The translations under genes were made by a program, and so were the position numbers. A DNA stretch of 64,000 nt. Source: Ceratodon purpureus (lineage: Eukaryota; Streptophyta; Bryopsida; Pseudoditrichales; Ditrichaceae). The notes beneath the pieces are model-generated. The model did not search any database and was not told the DNA's origin. It was given only the letters and a program-made list of their open reading frames with translations. Where the stretch lies: the NCBI GenBank assembly GCA_014871385.1, contig CM026424.1, positions 18,633,357-18,697,356 on the forward strand, in the 5' to 3' direction. Within the stretch, counting starts at the first letter, position 1, and each line of letters opens with the position of its first letter. This document shows, one piece after another, positions 11,414 to 22,748 of this stretch.

Positions 11414-14329
11414 TTGGAGCGGTTGATTTTAGTACTCTGTTCTAGGTTAGTCACGGTCGGATTTGTAGTTGATGATTTACATTTATGTTATTGGACTACG
11501 ACTACGTAGAGGGATTTCACTTATGTGCATGTTGACGGACTCCCTTCAGTAGGTTATTCTGCTGTTAGACTGTTTGAATTATGGTTTCATATGAACACGT
11601 AGGGTCGAAATCATATATGAGACGAGCATGTATTTGAGATCTTATCCTCCTCATAATACACTGGCTTACACGCCGGTTTGAAATCTGGAAAGCCGTAACA
11701 GTAAATGTTTTAATTCTAGGTGACTGTAATTGTAGAACATAATACTGACTGTGTGCTACATGAGTCTAAGAGGACAGGGACAGGAATTCAAAGCACAGCG
11801 TGATTAACAGTGTCTGAATTGCCAGTTGGGAAAGTGTAATCCAATCAAGAAGCGTACATATGGTGGACAAAGTAGGTAACTATTTTTTTTATCTTTCTGA
11901 TGAGCGAGCTCGCAACATTCGCCAATCCCGCGAACTCTGGATTGAGGTGGCCATTGAGGAGGATCCGGTGGCGGCAACTGCTTGTGCATGTGAAAGAGCG
12001 GAGGTACGTATTCATTATCTCTGCCTCATAGGATGTGCACCTCGCAATCATATTTATGTCATGTAATACTGTCTTTGAAAATTGGGAACTCCGTTGTCAC
12101 GTGAACGAACTTCATATGTCATACTGTTTTGGAGTTGTTCTGCCGATGGCAAAATCCCCCTGCAATAATGATCTACAGAGGGAAGTGGGCAGAGTTGTTT
12201 CATTTGGATTTTAATTTTAATTTTTATATGTTTTTGTTTTTTTTTTTTATCTAGGAAAGGAATGGTAATACTACAATTACAGGTGTATAGTAGAAGCTAC
12301 AGTGAGTGTTGATGAAATCATGTAACACAATAAGGAATGCTGACAAGGTTTAACGTCTGATTGGATTACACCATGTTACACTGTTTAATCTTCGAACTGA
12401 AATGTGAGAAGATGTAATTAGAACTTAATCCATTCAGAATTGCAATGATAGCGGAAGTGTAAAATGCACAGTATAAATCACGGGGCAGCAGTGCTGAATG
12501 CCGTAGAATGTAGGTTGTGCATCCTTGAACTGAGAAACGCAGTACTTAATGCATACTGACTAGGTCCGCCACAATTAGGGTTCTCTGTAGAACATCAATA
12601 CAGGATTCACTATGCACTTCTCTCATAGCGTACTACTTTTTTTTAATGAAATAAAAAACGATATTAAGTGGAACATATATTTGAAAGAGTGGATTGTATG
12701 AAAATATGTTTATGGTATCAGCTGATTTATGTCTGCCATCCTTGTATGATGTTTTAAGTCACGGAGAGCCAATGAGTTCTACTGTTGGGACGATGACTGT
12801 CCATGAAACAACTGGTACACGGCAGTGGCACCTCATTGGTGAAAATGATTATGGCGTGGGAAGAAGCCATTGTCGGTTTCGCAATCGGTGAATGTAATGG
12901 ATGTTGTGCACAGTAAATTCCATGTTAGCGCAGGGTATGTCGAATCTACAGTTGCAGTCGTGTGCAGCTACCATCATCTACTTAAAATCTTTTTTGGTAA
13001 TGGCAATGTTGTGGAGGGACGGTTGTGATGTTGGGTCTTTGTATTTGCATCATTTATTAAGATTTACAGAACTCAGGAGCAGTTTGGAGGCTTTGGGTTG
13101 TCGATGACAAATGTTCTCCATTTTCAAACAGCACCGCCAGGAATTTTCTCAAGGAGGGGAGGGGTGGGGTTCAAGAACATGTTGAAGTAAGTTATTTTAC
13201 TGTAGATTAAGCCCGAATTGAAAATGTGAAGTTTTCACGTTCTGTTTGTTTTGATGTCTTTGCGTGAATAAGTGTATGTATAAGGATTTGGCTAATGAAA
13301 TGAGTGAATTGATTATGGAAAGCGTAATAATTTTTTACGACTGGTCCAGAACGAAAGTTACAGTGGATGTGCATACGAACATAAGATTGAAGTCCGAATC
13401 TGAAATGGAGTACGTATTGACTAGTGTAGAAGGAACGAGTAATACAGAAGCGTATCCAGATAGTCAAGCGGGTTATTCAGTTTATGGTTGTTTGGATCAG
13501 AAATTAAATTAAGGTAGCGAATTTCATTTTTAGACATTCGTATGGTGATCATTAAACCCGAGTATCACTATCTGGGTAGAGCTGAATTAATGTCACATAC
13601 TGACTAACGCAGACTAATTAGAAGACCACAGTATTAACACAGGAGTAGATGTCTGAAACTCATATGATTGACAGCCAACGACGTGCATGGTGAATGAGCT
13701 GGGACTGCTCGGTAATGGCGTTGTGGTCCGTCAAAACCATGTAACTGGGGATTATGGCATTTCATATCACAGGGGATGGAAACGAGAAATCATCATATAT
13801 GTCTCTTCCACCATGGGGCGGAATGAGTGGAAAAGTAAGTGCTTCGTGAAATTGACACTTTGGGGATGTAGACTAGCAGGGGAAGTAGGGGTGTGGTATT
13901 CCCAGTCACCCAGGCGAGGCCAGTCTCACCATCCCCTACATAAGCATTGGAGCCTTAGAATTCGCAGATGTGTTTAGAGTTTCCCATGTTCTTTGAGCGG
14001 TTTCCACAGTGAGTTTAGCATTTTGCACCATAGCGTGGCGCCCCGATTTCTGTGGCGGTTTGTGTATGCAAGCTTTGTCGCCGGGAGGAGGAGCTTGTTT
14101 ATCGCGGATAGGAGGTCACTTCTCTTGTGTTTGTCCGCTGTTCCGAGGACTCTGGTGTACCACAGGTAATGTTCAGTGCCCTCTCAGCGCAACGACGTCT
14201 TGTTCTGTTCTTGTCTTCGCGTGTGACAGTGTCGTCCATTGTTAGAATGCCGTCTTAGAACTTCATGTACGCTGGTACTGAAGTTTCATGATCTGTGCTG
14301 CTGCTTCAACCACGCAGGATTCGGATACA
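11414..14329. other. 2.9-kb spacer between transposase and downstream gene
   Basis: Mostly non-coding, with T-runs (about 12237-12250). A frame at 11860-12003 (FYLSDERARNIRQSRELWIEVAIEEDPVAATACACERAE) ends at a GTACGT donor-like site and might be an isolated exon or fossil; no partner exon was found. The final 600 bases probably hold the promoter and leader of the gene starting at 14330. Confidence 0.35.
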
Positions 14330-16554
14330 ATGGTGACGACGAGGGGGATGAGCTCCACAATTCGCAGAGAGAGAAAGCACCGTCGGAGAGCAGGCGCCGA
14401 CGAAGGCGAGGGCTCGAAGACATGGTTCACGAAGGATCAGGGCCTAAACGGAAGGGGGTTTATACCTGGGACGGATCTCACGAACAAGCATTGCAGCAAG
14501 GCGGAGTACGTTGAATTCTGGGGGAGGAAAAATTACCACAACGGCGGCAGGTACAAGAAGCGGGTTTCTCCGAGAATGGTGCGCAGAATTCGCTATCTCT
14601 ATCAACGAGTATTTCAGCGACCAATTGGAGCTGCGGACGCCATACCTTATCAATTTGGGAGAGGGCTTCTGGCGGAGAGGAAAGGCATTCCCATTGACTG
14701 GGCGGGTTATGCAAGGAAGATGACACATCGCGGAACGGGAGACCTCGCACACATTGGCGGAGGGGACGCTGTGGTAGGCGGCCTGACAAAGAAGGGGGCT
14801 CCGTTTGTTTTTACATCCATGGAAACTTTGAGGACGAAGACGCCAACACATATGTGGCCAAAGAACGAGGTCGGCAGCGAAACCGATGAAGAAGAAGGCT
14901 CGGATAATGATTGGGAGGTAAATGTGATCCACGCGGCGGTGCGTGTTATGGAGCCCCTCCATACACATCGGGGTGTCCTTGCGGAGCGACGAGTTGAAGT
15001 GGAGGAAGTTCAGCCCGTCGCAATCGTGGAGCGCGACCCGGGTAAGTTAATTTGTGTGAGCCAGTCCTGTTCGTGTTGTATGTGTGATCGCCAATTAAGT
15101 CTTCCATATGGTTCCCCTATGTGAGGCACACTCAGCTCTTAGACAGGATGGTACTTCCGCACGTCGTCAGTGAATCCTCACCTGGAATTGTGTTCAGTCG
15201 CGGTGCATGCAGTACAGGAGACAGTGGAGGGAGACGCGGATCCTGAAGCCCAGATGGACGAGGTTGCACCGACGATGACATTCGACAAATGCCTCTGCGG
15301 TGGATACATCCCCCCAAGCGATGAGTGCGTACAGGAAACTGTCAATCCGGAAGGAGGTGAGTACATTTTGAAGTAGGAAGAGTATAGAAATCTCTTGGGC
15401 AACCTCTAGCATGTTCCGTGCGGAACAGGCGGCGTAGGTCCCGGACATTGTCAGAGTAATGTGTAGTCAATTGGAAGCGAATGCTTTTCCCAAATGCATA
15501 TGTATGTCTGTACTGAATAACAAGCGTTTTATATTGCTCAAAGATGCAGAAGCGGAATTCCAAGTGAAACCCGAACCGATGGAGTGTGAGGAGAAACCGA
15601 AGATCCCCATTCCAGAATCGCAGACGGGACATGAGATTCGGTCTCCCAGAGCTCCTTCTGTTGCTCCCCTTCAAACTCCTGGAGGCACACAGTGGGACGT
15701 GGATTGGGGTAGGTTCAATGTCTGATTCAGTATTGATTGTGGATTGCATTAGAAATTACAGCTTGTAGAGGCTGGATTGAACAGCCCTCCATGCGTAGGT
15801 TCCCTCCGAATGTGGTTAAGTCTTGGGAGCATGTCATTGTTGCGTATATGTATAGTACTGATTCATAAATTGGCATTCATGTAGGACGAGTCTGTACGGA
15901 GTCTGTTGGATGTCGTGGGCATTTAAATTTGTGTGGCACGCTGATCCTTGAACATTGGATGTATGCGCAGTTTTTGTCGCAGAGGCTGTTTCAATCAGTA
16001 AAGGTACGGCAACAAGAGAGAATTGCAAACAGCATGTTCAGGGGAAGATAATGCGAGCTAGAGAGGTGAAGAAGACGAAGTCTGCGGAGATTGCCGACCT
16101 GGAGGAGAGGGGGAAAACGTTGAGTGCGCACCTCAAAATGCAGGACGTGCGAGTAGAGTACCTCAGGAACCAGCTGCATCTCGAGAGAGCTGTGTCGTCT
16201 TACATGCTCAACAAATGGGGAGACTGTGCGGCCGTAGCAGAGCAACATGAAAGAGAGGCAGAGGTGAAGAATCGCCTGGAAATTGCGGAGAAGGAGGCGT
16301 ATAATTTGTGGAGTAATGGGCTGAACAGAGCAGAAGAAATATGGGTCATCTACCAGTCGTTGGAGACTCTCCAGCGCGTATTGTCCACCTGGGAAGGGAA
16401 ATTCGAGGAGGTCGTCGAAGCCCTGTTTCGGTACATGAACCGTGAGGACATAAGCGAGGAGGAGGCTCTTCAGTTGTCTTCCTTGAAATGCAGGTGTCCC
16501 GACTCAGCATGCGACTTTCCCTTCGTTGTGGACGCCAGACACCGCCACCTGTAG
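14330..16554 (+). CDS. Transposon-associated protein of unknown function with C-terminal coiled coil
   Basis: Four exons, 14330-15041, 15213-15356, 15544-15708 and 15983-16554, all joined in phase 1, give 530 residues. I do not recognise the family. The start was chosen at ATACAATGG, giving MVTTRGMSSTIRRERKHRRR, a basic N-terminus. Residues about 40-165 form a globular-looking block with WFTKDQGLNGRGFIPGTDL, VSPRMVRRIRYLYQRVFQRP and GRGLLAERKGIPIDWAGYAR. The layout of this block recalls the putative plant transposon protein domains found beside En/Spm genes, but I cannot confirm it. The middle is acidic and Pro/Glu-rich; exon 4 is a long heptad-like helix (AREVKKTKSAEIADLEERG) ending in CRCPDSACDF. 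Exon 2 has two in-phase acceptors (after 15196 or 15212). It sits downstream of the transposase in the same orientation. Confidence 0.62.
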
Positions 16555-16895
16555 TGAAGATGCAGAGTGCAGGATCATGTAGATAGTTCGGTGTCAGACT
16601 CTATTTCTGTGAATTTTTGGTCTTCAATGCTTTGTAATTAGTAGGAAGACGTTGCAGTGGGGATGGAGCTAAGATAATAGTTCCCTCGTTAGAAAACCAA
16701 ATAGTGTCCCCTAATCCGCCGCAGACGGTTCATGTAATTTTTGTATTTCCCAGTAAGGCATGTGAGGAACCTTGGAACACAAATTGCCGTAACTTTGAAC
16801 GGAGTGGCATTGTATTCTCTGAAACATATATAAAATTTCGATAGCAATATTGGAAATTCGGGTATGTATATGATGCTCTGTTTCGATTGGTGTCT

Positions 16896-16970
16896 GGTTG
16901 GGGGGTTACGCTTGGTGTTTGGTTGGGGGGTTACGCTTGGTGTTTGGTTGGGGGGTTACGCTTGGTGTTT
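16896..16970. repeat. 25-bp minisatellite, three perfect copies
   Basis: Three adjacent identical 25-base units at 16896-16920, 16921-16945 and 16946-16970. Each begins GGTTGGGGGGTTACGC and ends TTGGTGTTT. Confidence 0.95.
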
Positions 16971-17106
16971 GCTTGTATGCTTACATTTCCTGTGTGGCTC
17001 GGGAGGGTTGGGTGCTCTAGTGTGGGGTATGTTATGGTATATGTTATGGCCTGAACCTTTTGTTTTGCGCTCCTGTCTGGATGATGTGCGTTGGAGGGAT
17101 GGTTGG

Positions 17107-17160
17107 GAAGGGCGGGGGGGGGGCGGGGGGGGGGGGGGGGGGGGGGTTGGGGGGGGGTTG
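17107..17160 (+). repeat. G-tract, potential G-quadruplex
   Basis: A near-continuous run of G with single C or TT interruptions, including more than 20 consecutive G. Such tracts can form G-quadruplexes and are prone to sequencing length error. Confidence 0.9.
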
Positions 17161-17848
17161 GAAGGGTGGATGGGGTCGGCTTGGTAAGATCTCGCATTTG
17201 GGAAATATTTTGTATTGTAAAAAAAAAAATTGGGGACTTCATAAAGCTGTAAGATGTAAATCGCGTGCATTAACACAACGCTCGCGTGATCGAAACCTGG
17301 TGCCCGGTTGATGTTACGGTGGTATCTCTGTCTTCGTTGTCCAGGACTTCGCTCTTCCGAAAGGAACCAAGGTAAACCGAGGCTGCGACGTTGGCTACAT
17401 CGCAGTCAAAGCATTTTCATACAGAAAAAAAGAAAGGATTTTTTATCCGGAGATGTCGATTGTGGGTAGGGGGTGTCATTACTGGCCGTCGAGATGATGA
17501 AAGCGGGCAGTCGACGCGTCAGACTACCTCATGGGGGCCCACGATAATGAGCCTTCGTGGACCCTTGGCTTTTACCTACGGTGTTACGGAGAGTGAGTAA
17601 CTCTGTTTGGGGGAGAATCGGGGTGAAAAGCAGTAACGCGAAGATCAATACCCGCGGAAAATGTCGAAATATAACTACGACATCCATAAATGTCAGACGA
17701 CCTTCGCGAGGAATGGCGCCAACCATGCCGGTTGGGCGGTTTTGTAGACAGTCTGCAGTCCGCTAGTATTTCCATACTAGGAGTAGATTGTGAATGGAAA
17801 AGGACCTCCACCCAGCCTAGAGAAATCCCGAATTTCTACCTGTGTACG

Positions 17849-17934
17849 TTCAGCACACTGTAGGAAACACAGGACTCAATTTGGCAAATTCCGTGTGATA
17901 CATTCAGCACACTAGGAAACACATGACTCAATTT
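17849..17934. repeat. Pair of ~33-bp direct repeats
   Basis: TTCAGCACACTGTAGGAAAC at 17849 and TTCAGCACACTAGGAAACAC at 17903 start two near-identical copies, both continuing to GACTCAATTT, 54 bases apart. Confidence 0.85.
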
Positions 17935-18159
17935 CCCCACAGGGAATCGACTATTAGCCCTGGTATAATAGTTCTCATGATCACCAGTGAACTCAACCCT
18001 TACACTTTATATATATTTTATGAATTGCCTTGCATAAACAAAAAACTATATTACATTTACACATTACAAAAATCATGAATGTGACTATGAATTATCAAGA
18101 ACAATACTAGCTTACTATCAACGCATGTCACAGCTTCTTCGAAACTGTTGCAGTGGAGC

Positions 18160-18552
18160 CTAGCTATGGAACTGCACTGTTATGAAAAATTCAGACTTGA
18201 GCCAAGTCTTGAGCCAGCTGAGGATCCCCTGCCTCGCCGCAGTCTGCTCTTCTGCATTGAACTGCTTTCGAGGTATTCTGTCCTCATCGAACTTTCCATC
18301 AGATTCCTTGATGGTAATGCGCTGATAGTCGCAGCAATCGTCCGAGCTGATCACGATGCGCTGCTTCCCTTCTACGTCGTTTGGCTGCAGCTGAAACTCT
18401 CGATATGTCCAGTTCACGTCGAGCTCTATGTCGTGCTGGCCTTCCTTTTCAACGACGGCAAGCGGGACGAAACAGTTCCTGTTCGACCCTACCTTCATGA
18501 CTAGATCATGTCGGGTTTTGTTCACGACCATGGTTGTGAGCTTCTCTTCCAT
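18160..18552 (-). CDS. Small single-exon protein of unknown function
   Basis: An uninterrupted 130-residue frame starts MEEKLTTMVVNKTRHDLVMK and ends in FFITVQFHS. It has no signal peptide and no membrane segment; alternating hydrophobic residues (DIELDVNWTYREFQLQ, KQRIVISSDD, CDYQRITIKE) suggest a beta-sandwich. Small proteins with an N-terminal VVNKT segment occur as lineage-expanded, uncharacterised plant families (a DUF7748-like assignment is a guess from memory). Codon use is GC-rich and unlike the flanking AT-rich DNA, supporting coding. A TATA-like box on the minus strand at 18871-18877 would give a leader of about 290 bases. The gene stands alone, convergent with nothing and upstream of SLY1 on the opposite strand. 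Function is not inferred. Confidence 0.65.
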   Translation of the reverse strand: MEEKLTTMVVNKTRHDLVMKVGSNRNCFVPLAVVEKEGQHDIELDVNWTYREFQLQPNDVEGKQRIVISSDDCCDYQRITIKESDGKFDEDRIPRKQFNAEEQTAARQGILSWLKTWLKSEFFITVQFHS

Positions 18553-18870
18553 GATCGTTCTCGGAGTCTACTCTAAAGGCGCTAAGTAAGTGTGCTAAGG
18601 AAAGACTTCCGAAGTCACTAGGAACGTATGCAATGATTACCGCAGCGTCTAGAGTAAGAAGATTGAATGTGAGGCTCAATGTAGGCGCTCCAAGAAAACT
18701 TCTGTGAACCCGGAGCTGCTGGCCGATTGCCAACTTGAACAGAACTGTGCCCCAACTAGTTTCTAATATCGCAGGTAACACCAAATACATTGGGATGAAG
18801 TTGGAAAACGAAGCAGCGGGTGCAAGAAGATCGATCTGTGTTTAGAGTCTGACAGAGCGAAGCGGGGTTC

Positions 18871-18877
18871 TTATATG
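18871..18877 (-). promoter_or_regulatory. TATA-like box for the 18552 gene
   Basis: On the minus strand the sequence reads CATATAAGAACC, a TATA-type core about 320 bases upstream of the start codon. Position relative to an actual transcription start is unknown. Confidence 0.4.
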
Positions 18878-19818
18878 TACAGGCGGCGCACACTTCGGAA
18901 GTGAACCTAAGATGAAACCCTAACTAGGGATGAGAAACCACATCAATAAGGTTGAGGCACCCATAGTCGACCGGGTCCCCGTAACCGATCAGTAGACTTC
19001 TCCAATTTCGACAAGTTTTTAGATTTAAAATCATGGAAGATCTAGGAAAAAGGTATCAAGCATGATTGGTAGAAAGAGAATCACATGGGAATGTTCTGGT
19101 AGTAGTAATATGATTAAGTTTTGGTGACATGGTGGTCGGTTCTACATACTGGTTATACCGCATGTATTACACAAAAAATGGCTTAAAAAATTCATATTAA
19201 ATTAAATATTGAAATAAATATGAAATTTAAAGTTCCATTCCTCCTTAAATTTATTTCCCCTTCAAGGAAAAATCCCCTTCAACTTATACACCTCCAATAT
19301 CAGTGGGAAATCTCTTAACTGGTCGGTTTTAGGTGTCTCTACCTTACCCCAGTGCTCCATCCATACACTGGCTACAATAATTTTTAAAAACAATATTATA
19401 AAGGCCCATTTCCCGAGATGGGGAGTATAAGAGCTTCGCCCGGGAGCCACCTGGCTCCCGAAAGCCAAAACTCCTACACTCTCAAACCCGAGGCCAATCA
19501 ACCAGTGGTCGAAGAATCCTGAAGTCTACGAAAACGCAAATGCAGCTACGCAAAGATCTACAAAATGACGAAGTTCTCCAGAACCCCGAAATCCACCAAG
19601 TCCAATCCCAGGATCTATGAACGAACACTCATGAGAGCGGAAGGGAGAGAAGGACGAGGACGAAGGACAAGACACAGACAGCGAGGAAGCGCGACCATTT
19701 GCGAGAAGAATTGCTTTGCGGAAGGATTGCGGGAGGAAGGATGGCGGATTTCGTCATGGCGGAGCTCGCGCACTGACGGATCGTGCGATCGGCGCTGCTT
19801 GCGAGGGGGGCCGCAGCC
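18878..19818. other. Intergenic region with SLY1 promoter/leader
   Basis: AT-rich to about 19400, then GC-rich leader-like sequence up to the SLY1 start. A perfect 9-bp stem (CGGGAGCCA..TGGCTCCCG) lies at 19441-19460. No gene is supported here. Confidence 0.5.
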
Positions 19819-22748
19819 ATGGCGCTCTCGCTCCGGCAGAAACAGCTCGGTAAGGCCGCTGTCTCGTCATTCCCAGATCTGTTTCCTAATTCGTCTCGCA
19901 TTGCCATCGCATGGTGTTCGCTCGCTAGGGTTTGTAGTGGAGAGCTTGGTTCTCAGTGTCGACGTGTCGTGCGCGGTTTAGGTGGAGAAATGATTTGCCG
20001 TGGAGGACAGGAGAGGAGTATTTGATCTGATCACATTGCGGACTCCAGCTTTGGTTTCCGTAGGTTTAGGGTTCAGGAGACAAGGGCTTGTGTGAGTTTG
20101 AGTGATTGAGTGCGGGAGGAGGGAGTTGTTTCGGTGATTGAGGGGTGAGGGTTTGTGATTTTTGTGGTTGCAGATGCGGTGGTTCGGATGCTGAACTTGA
20201 ATCACCCGGTGATAAGCGGGGGGACGGCGGATGAGGAGGTGTACAAGGTGCTGGTGTATGACAATTTCTGTCGCGATCTGCTGGCGCCGCTGATTCGGGT
20301 GAATGATTTGCGGAAGCATGGGATTACGCTGTACCTTGGGATCGACAAGGAGCGGCAGAATGTGCCTGATGTTCCGGCAATCTACTTCGTGCGGCCGGTG
20401 CAGTCCAACATTCAGAGGATTATCGTGGACGCGTCTCGTGGGATGTATGAGGCTTTTCACCTCAACTTTTCGTCGTCCCTGCCCCGGCCGCTTCTGGAGG
20501 AGCTCGCCACGGGTACACTCAAATCAGATAGCTTGCAGAGAATCGCTAAGGTTTATGACCAGTATCTTGACTTTGTGACGCTTGAAAATGGAATGTTCTC
20601 TCTTGCCCAGCCGCTCTCGTACGTGCAACTCAATGATCCTGCTGCGCAAGATCAAGACGTGGAAGCTGTGGTGGAAAGCATCGCTAACGGACTTTTTTCT
20701 GTCCTGGCTACTTTGGGCGTTGTCCCCGTGATTCGCTGTGCAAGGTATGTGTAAATTTTACATTGGATCCCTCGTACTGAGTGAGCTGATAAAAGTGTTT
20801 ATCAGCAGTTGTTTCTTTGTCGCTCTGATTACAAGGTCGAAGAGCGAGAACCATCATGATTTATGAGTTTCTGTAGTGTACGAGTTCTATGGTGAAGGAC
20901 TACGATCTAGCCTACATTGTTTAGTATAAGACAAAGAAAGATCTCAATTGACTGGAATGGACTCTACAGGAGGAGAAGTGACACTGAGTGTTTATTATAG
21001 GAACCTCATTATCAAGTATTACAGTACTGTAAAAGTAGAAATTTTGCGCCTAATGCCACATCTGATGTCATGAGCTAGACAACTTGGTGTGCTGTTCTGT
21101 TGCCTATCTATAGCTCGTCATAATTGATTCAAGCACATCGATGCGTCATAGGACCGGGTGCTATTTCTATTTTCTTATCATTTACATCTTTGATTGACAG
21201 GGGTGGACCGGCAGAGATGGTAGCTGGTGTTCTCGACTCCCGGATACGAGATCATCTGGTTTCGCGAAACAACTTGTTCACAGAGGCTGGACACATGGGC
21301 AGTTCTTTCCAACGACCCGTCTTGTGTTTATTCGATCGCAATTTTGAGTTGTCAGTGGCTGTACAGCACGTCTGGAGTTATCGCCCTCTTGTTCATGATG
21401 TCTTGAACATGAGGTTAAATCGTGTCAATGTGCAAACGGACGGAAAAAGAATACCGTATGAGCTCGATGACGGGGACTCGTTTTGGGTTGCAAATGGGAA
21501 CGCTGTATTTCCCCAAGTAGCTCAAGAAGTCGAAGTTCGATTGAGCAGGTCAGTTTAACCAATCACGAAACGGATGCTTCTGTGTGTGGGATCGTCCTCT
21601 ATCAGTCTATATAATTAGTTGGGCTGGGTTTCATATGACCTAGGTGTTATGCATATGTCAGATGCTTGGTTATGAAGATTCTTTGTACTGCTGTTGGTGT
21701 GAAACTGTCTTCAAAGTTTTTTTGCCATGATATTTCCTCCATCTAGTATCTTATTCTTTTTTGAAGAGCTGGATTATTTATTTATTTGTTTAGTTTCAGG
21801 GACGCATTTAGTCAGCACTAATTCTCCAAGTCGTGGTTATCTAGGTATAAGCAAGACATCGAGGAAATAAGCAAGAAAACAGGGGCAAACGCTGAGGATT
21901 TTGACGATAATGAATTGATGGGCAGCACAACTGCACTAAAAAAGGCAACAGGCTCCTTGCCAGAGCTCATTGAAAGGAAGAAGATTATTGATAAGCACAC
22001 CACTGTCGCCAGTGCTTTATTAGGGGAGATTAAGAACCGTTCTCTTGATAGCTTCTGTTCAATTGAGGATGAGATGCTCTCAAAAGGTAGTGTTGATAAA
22101 GGCCTTATTGCACATCTGAAAGGCAAAGGCACCAAAGAAGACAAATTACGGCTGGCTGTTGTATATCTACTTGCAGTGGAAACCACACCTCCAGCAGAGC
22201 TTGAAGCTGTTGAAGCAGCCCTTCGAGAGTCTGAGGTAGATCCTTCAGCATTTCTGTACGTCAAGAGAATCAAGTCCCTGAACGTCTCGTTGTCGTCTGC
22301 TCAAGCCGCAAGCAAGAGTAATCTTGGTGTATGGGGGGGCCAGTTCTACGAGCAAGCATTGAGTTCAATCACTGCAGGGGTCAAGAATTTGCTCTCAGGT
22401 GGTAGGCAAGCAGCCCTTACCCGCGTAGTTGATGCTCTCATGGAGGGTAAACCATCTCCTGAAACTGACTCCTACCTTGTATTTGATCCACGAGCTCCGA
22501 AAGGCTCAGCTGGTGCAGCCAGTGTCTCGAAGGGACCATTCAAAGAGGCCATAGTTTTCATGATAGGGGGAGGAAATTATTTGGAGTATGGTAGTTTGCA
22601 AGAGTTTGCTCAGCGTCAGCAACCCACCAAGAATATTATTTATGGAACTACTGAGATACTATCAGGGAAAGATTTCATTGATCAACTCGCTGTGTTGGGT
22701 AGAAAGATGGGGGTTGGAGGATCTACATCTGCTTCCTCCTCTTCCTAG
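19819..22748 (+). CDS. SLY1: SLY1 family Sec1/Munc18 vesicle-fusion protein
   Basis: Four exons, 19819-19849, 20174-20744, 21201-21548 and 21845-22748, total 1854 nt and 617 residues, close to the plant SLY1 length (about 620). The protein begins MALSLRQKQL, as plant SLY1 does, and continues VVRMLNLNHP, the hallmark VPVIRCARGGPAEMVAG, SSFQRPVLCLFDRNFELSV, YRPLVHDVL, then LPELIERKKIIDKHT and KGPFKEAIVFMIGGGNYLEY near the end. SLY1 binds syntaxin-5-type SNAREs and assists membrane fusion in ER-to-Golgi transport. The tiny first exon (10 codons plus one base) is supported by phase and by N-terminal similarity. All junctions are GT-AG and in phase; nothing is missing. Confidence 0.96.

Larger units (their letters stand above)
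16555..18159. other. Repeat-rich gene-free segment at the edge of the transposon block
   Basis: After the stop at 16552-16554 there is only low-complexity and repeat sequence (25-bp repeats, G-tract, A-run at 17220) and a region at 17300-17800 of moderate GC without a supported gene. A glycine-rich frame over 16864-17187 is an artefact of the G-tract. No TAGTG terminus with target duplication could be identified. Confidence 0.5.

Noticed and set aside
16864-17187. Glycine/tryptophan-rich frame and its Pro-rich antisense frames
   Set aside because: They arise entirely from the 25-bp minisatellite and the G-tract, with no start context or conserved content.
19441-19460. Perfect 9-bp stem upstream of SLY1 as a terminator or regulatory hairpin
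   Set aside because: Intrinsic terminators are not a plant nuclear feature and the stem is short; it may simply be chance in a GC-rich leader.
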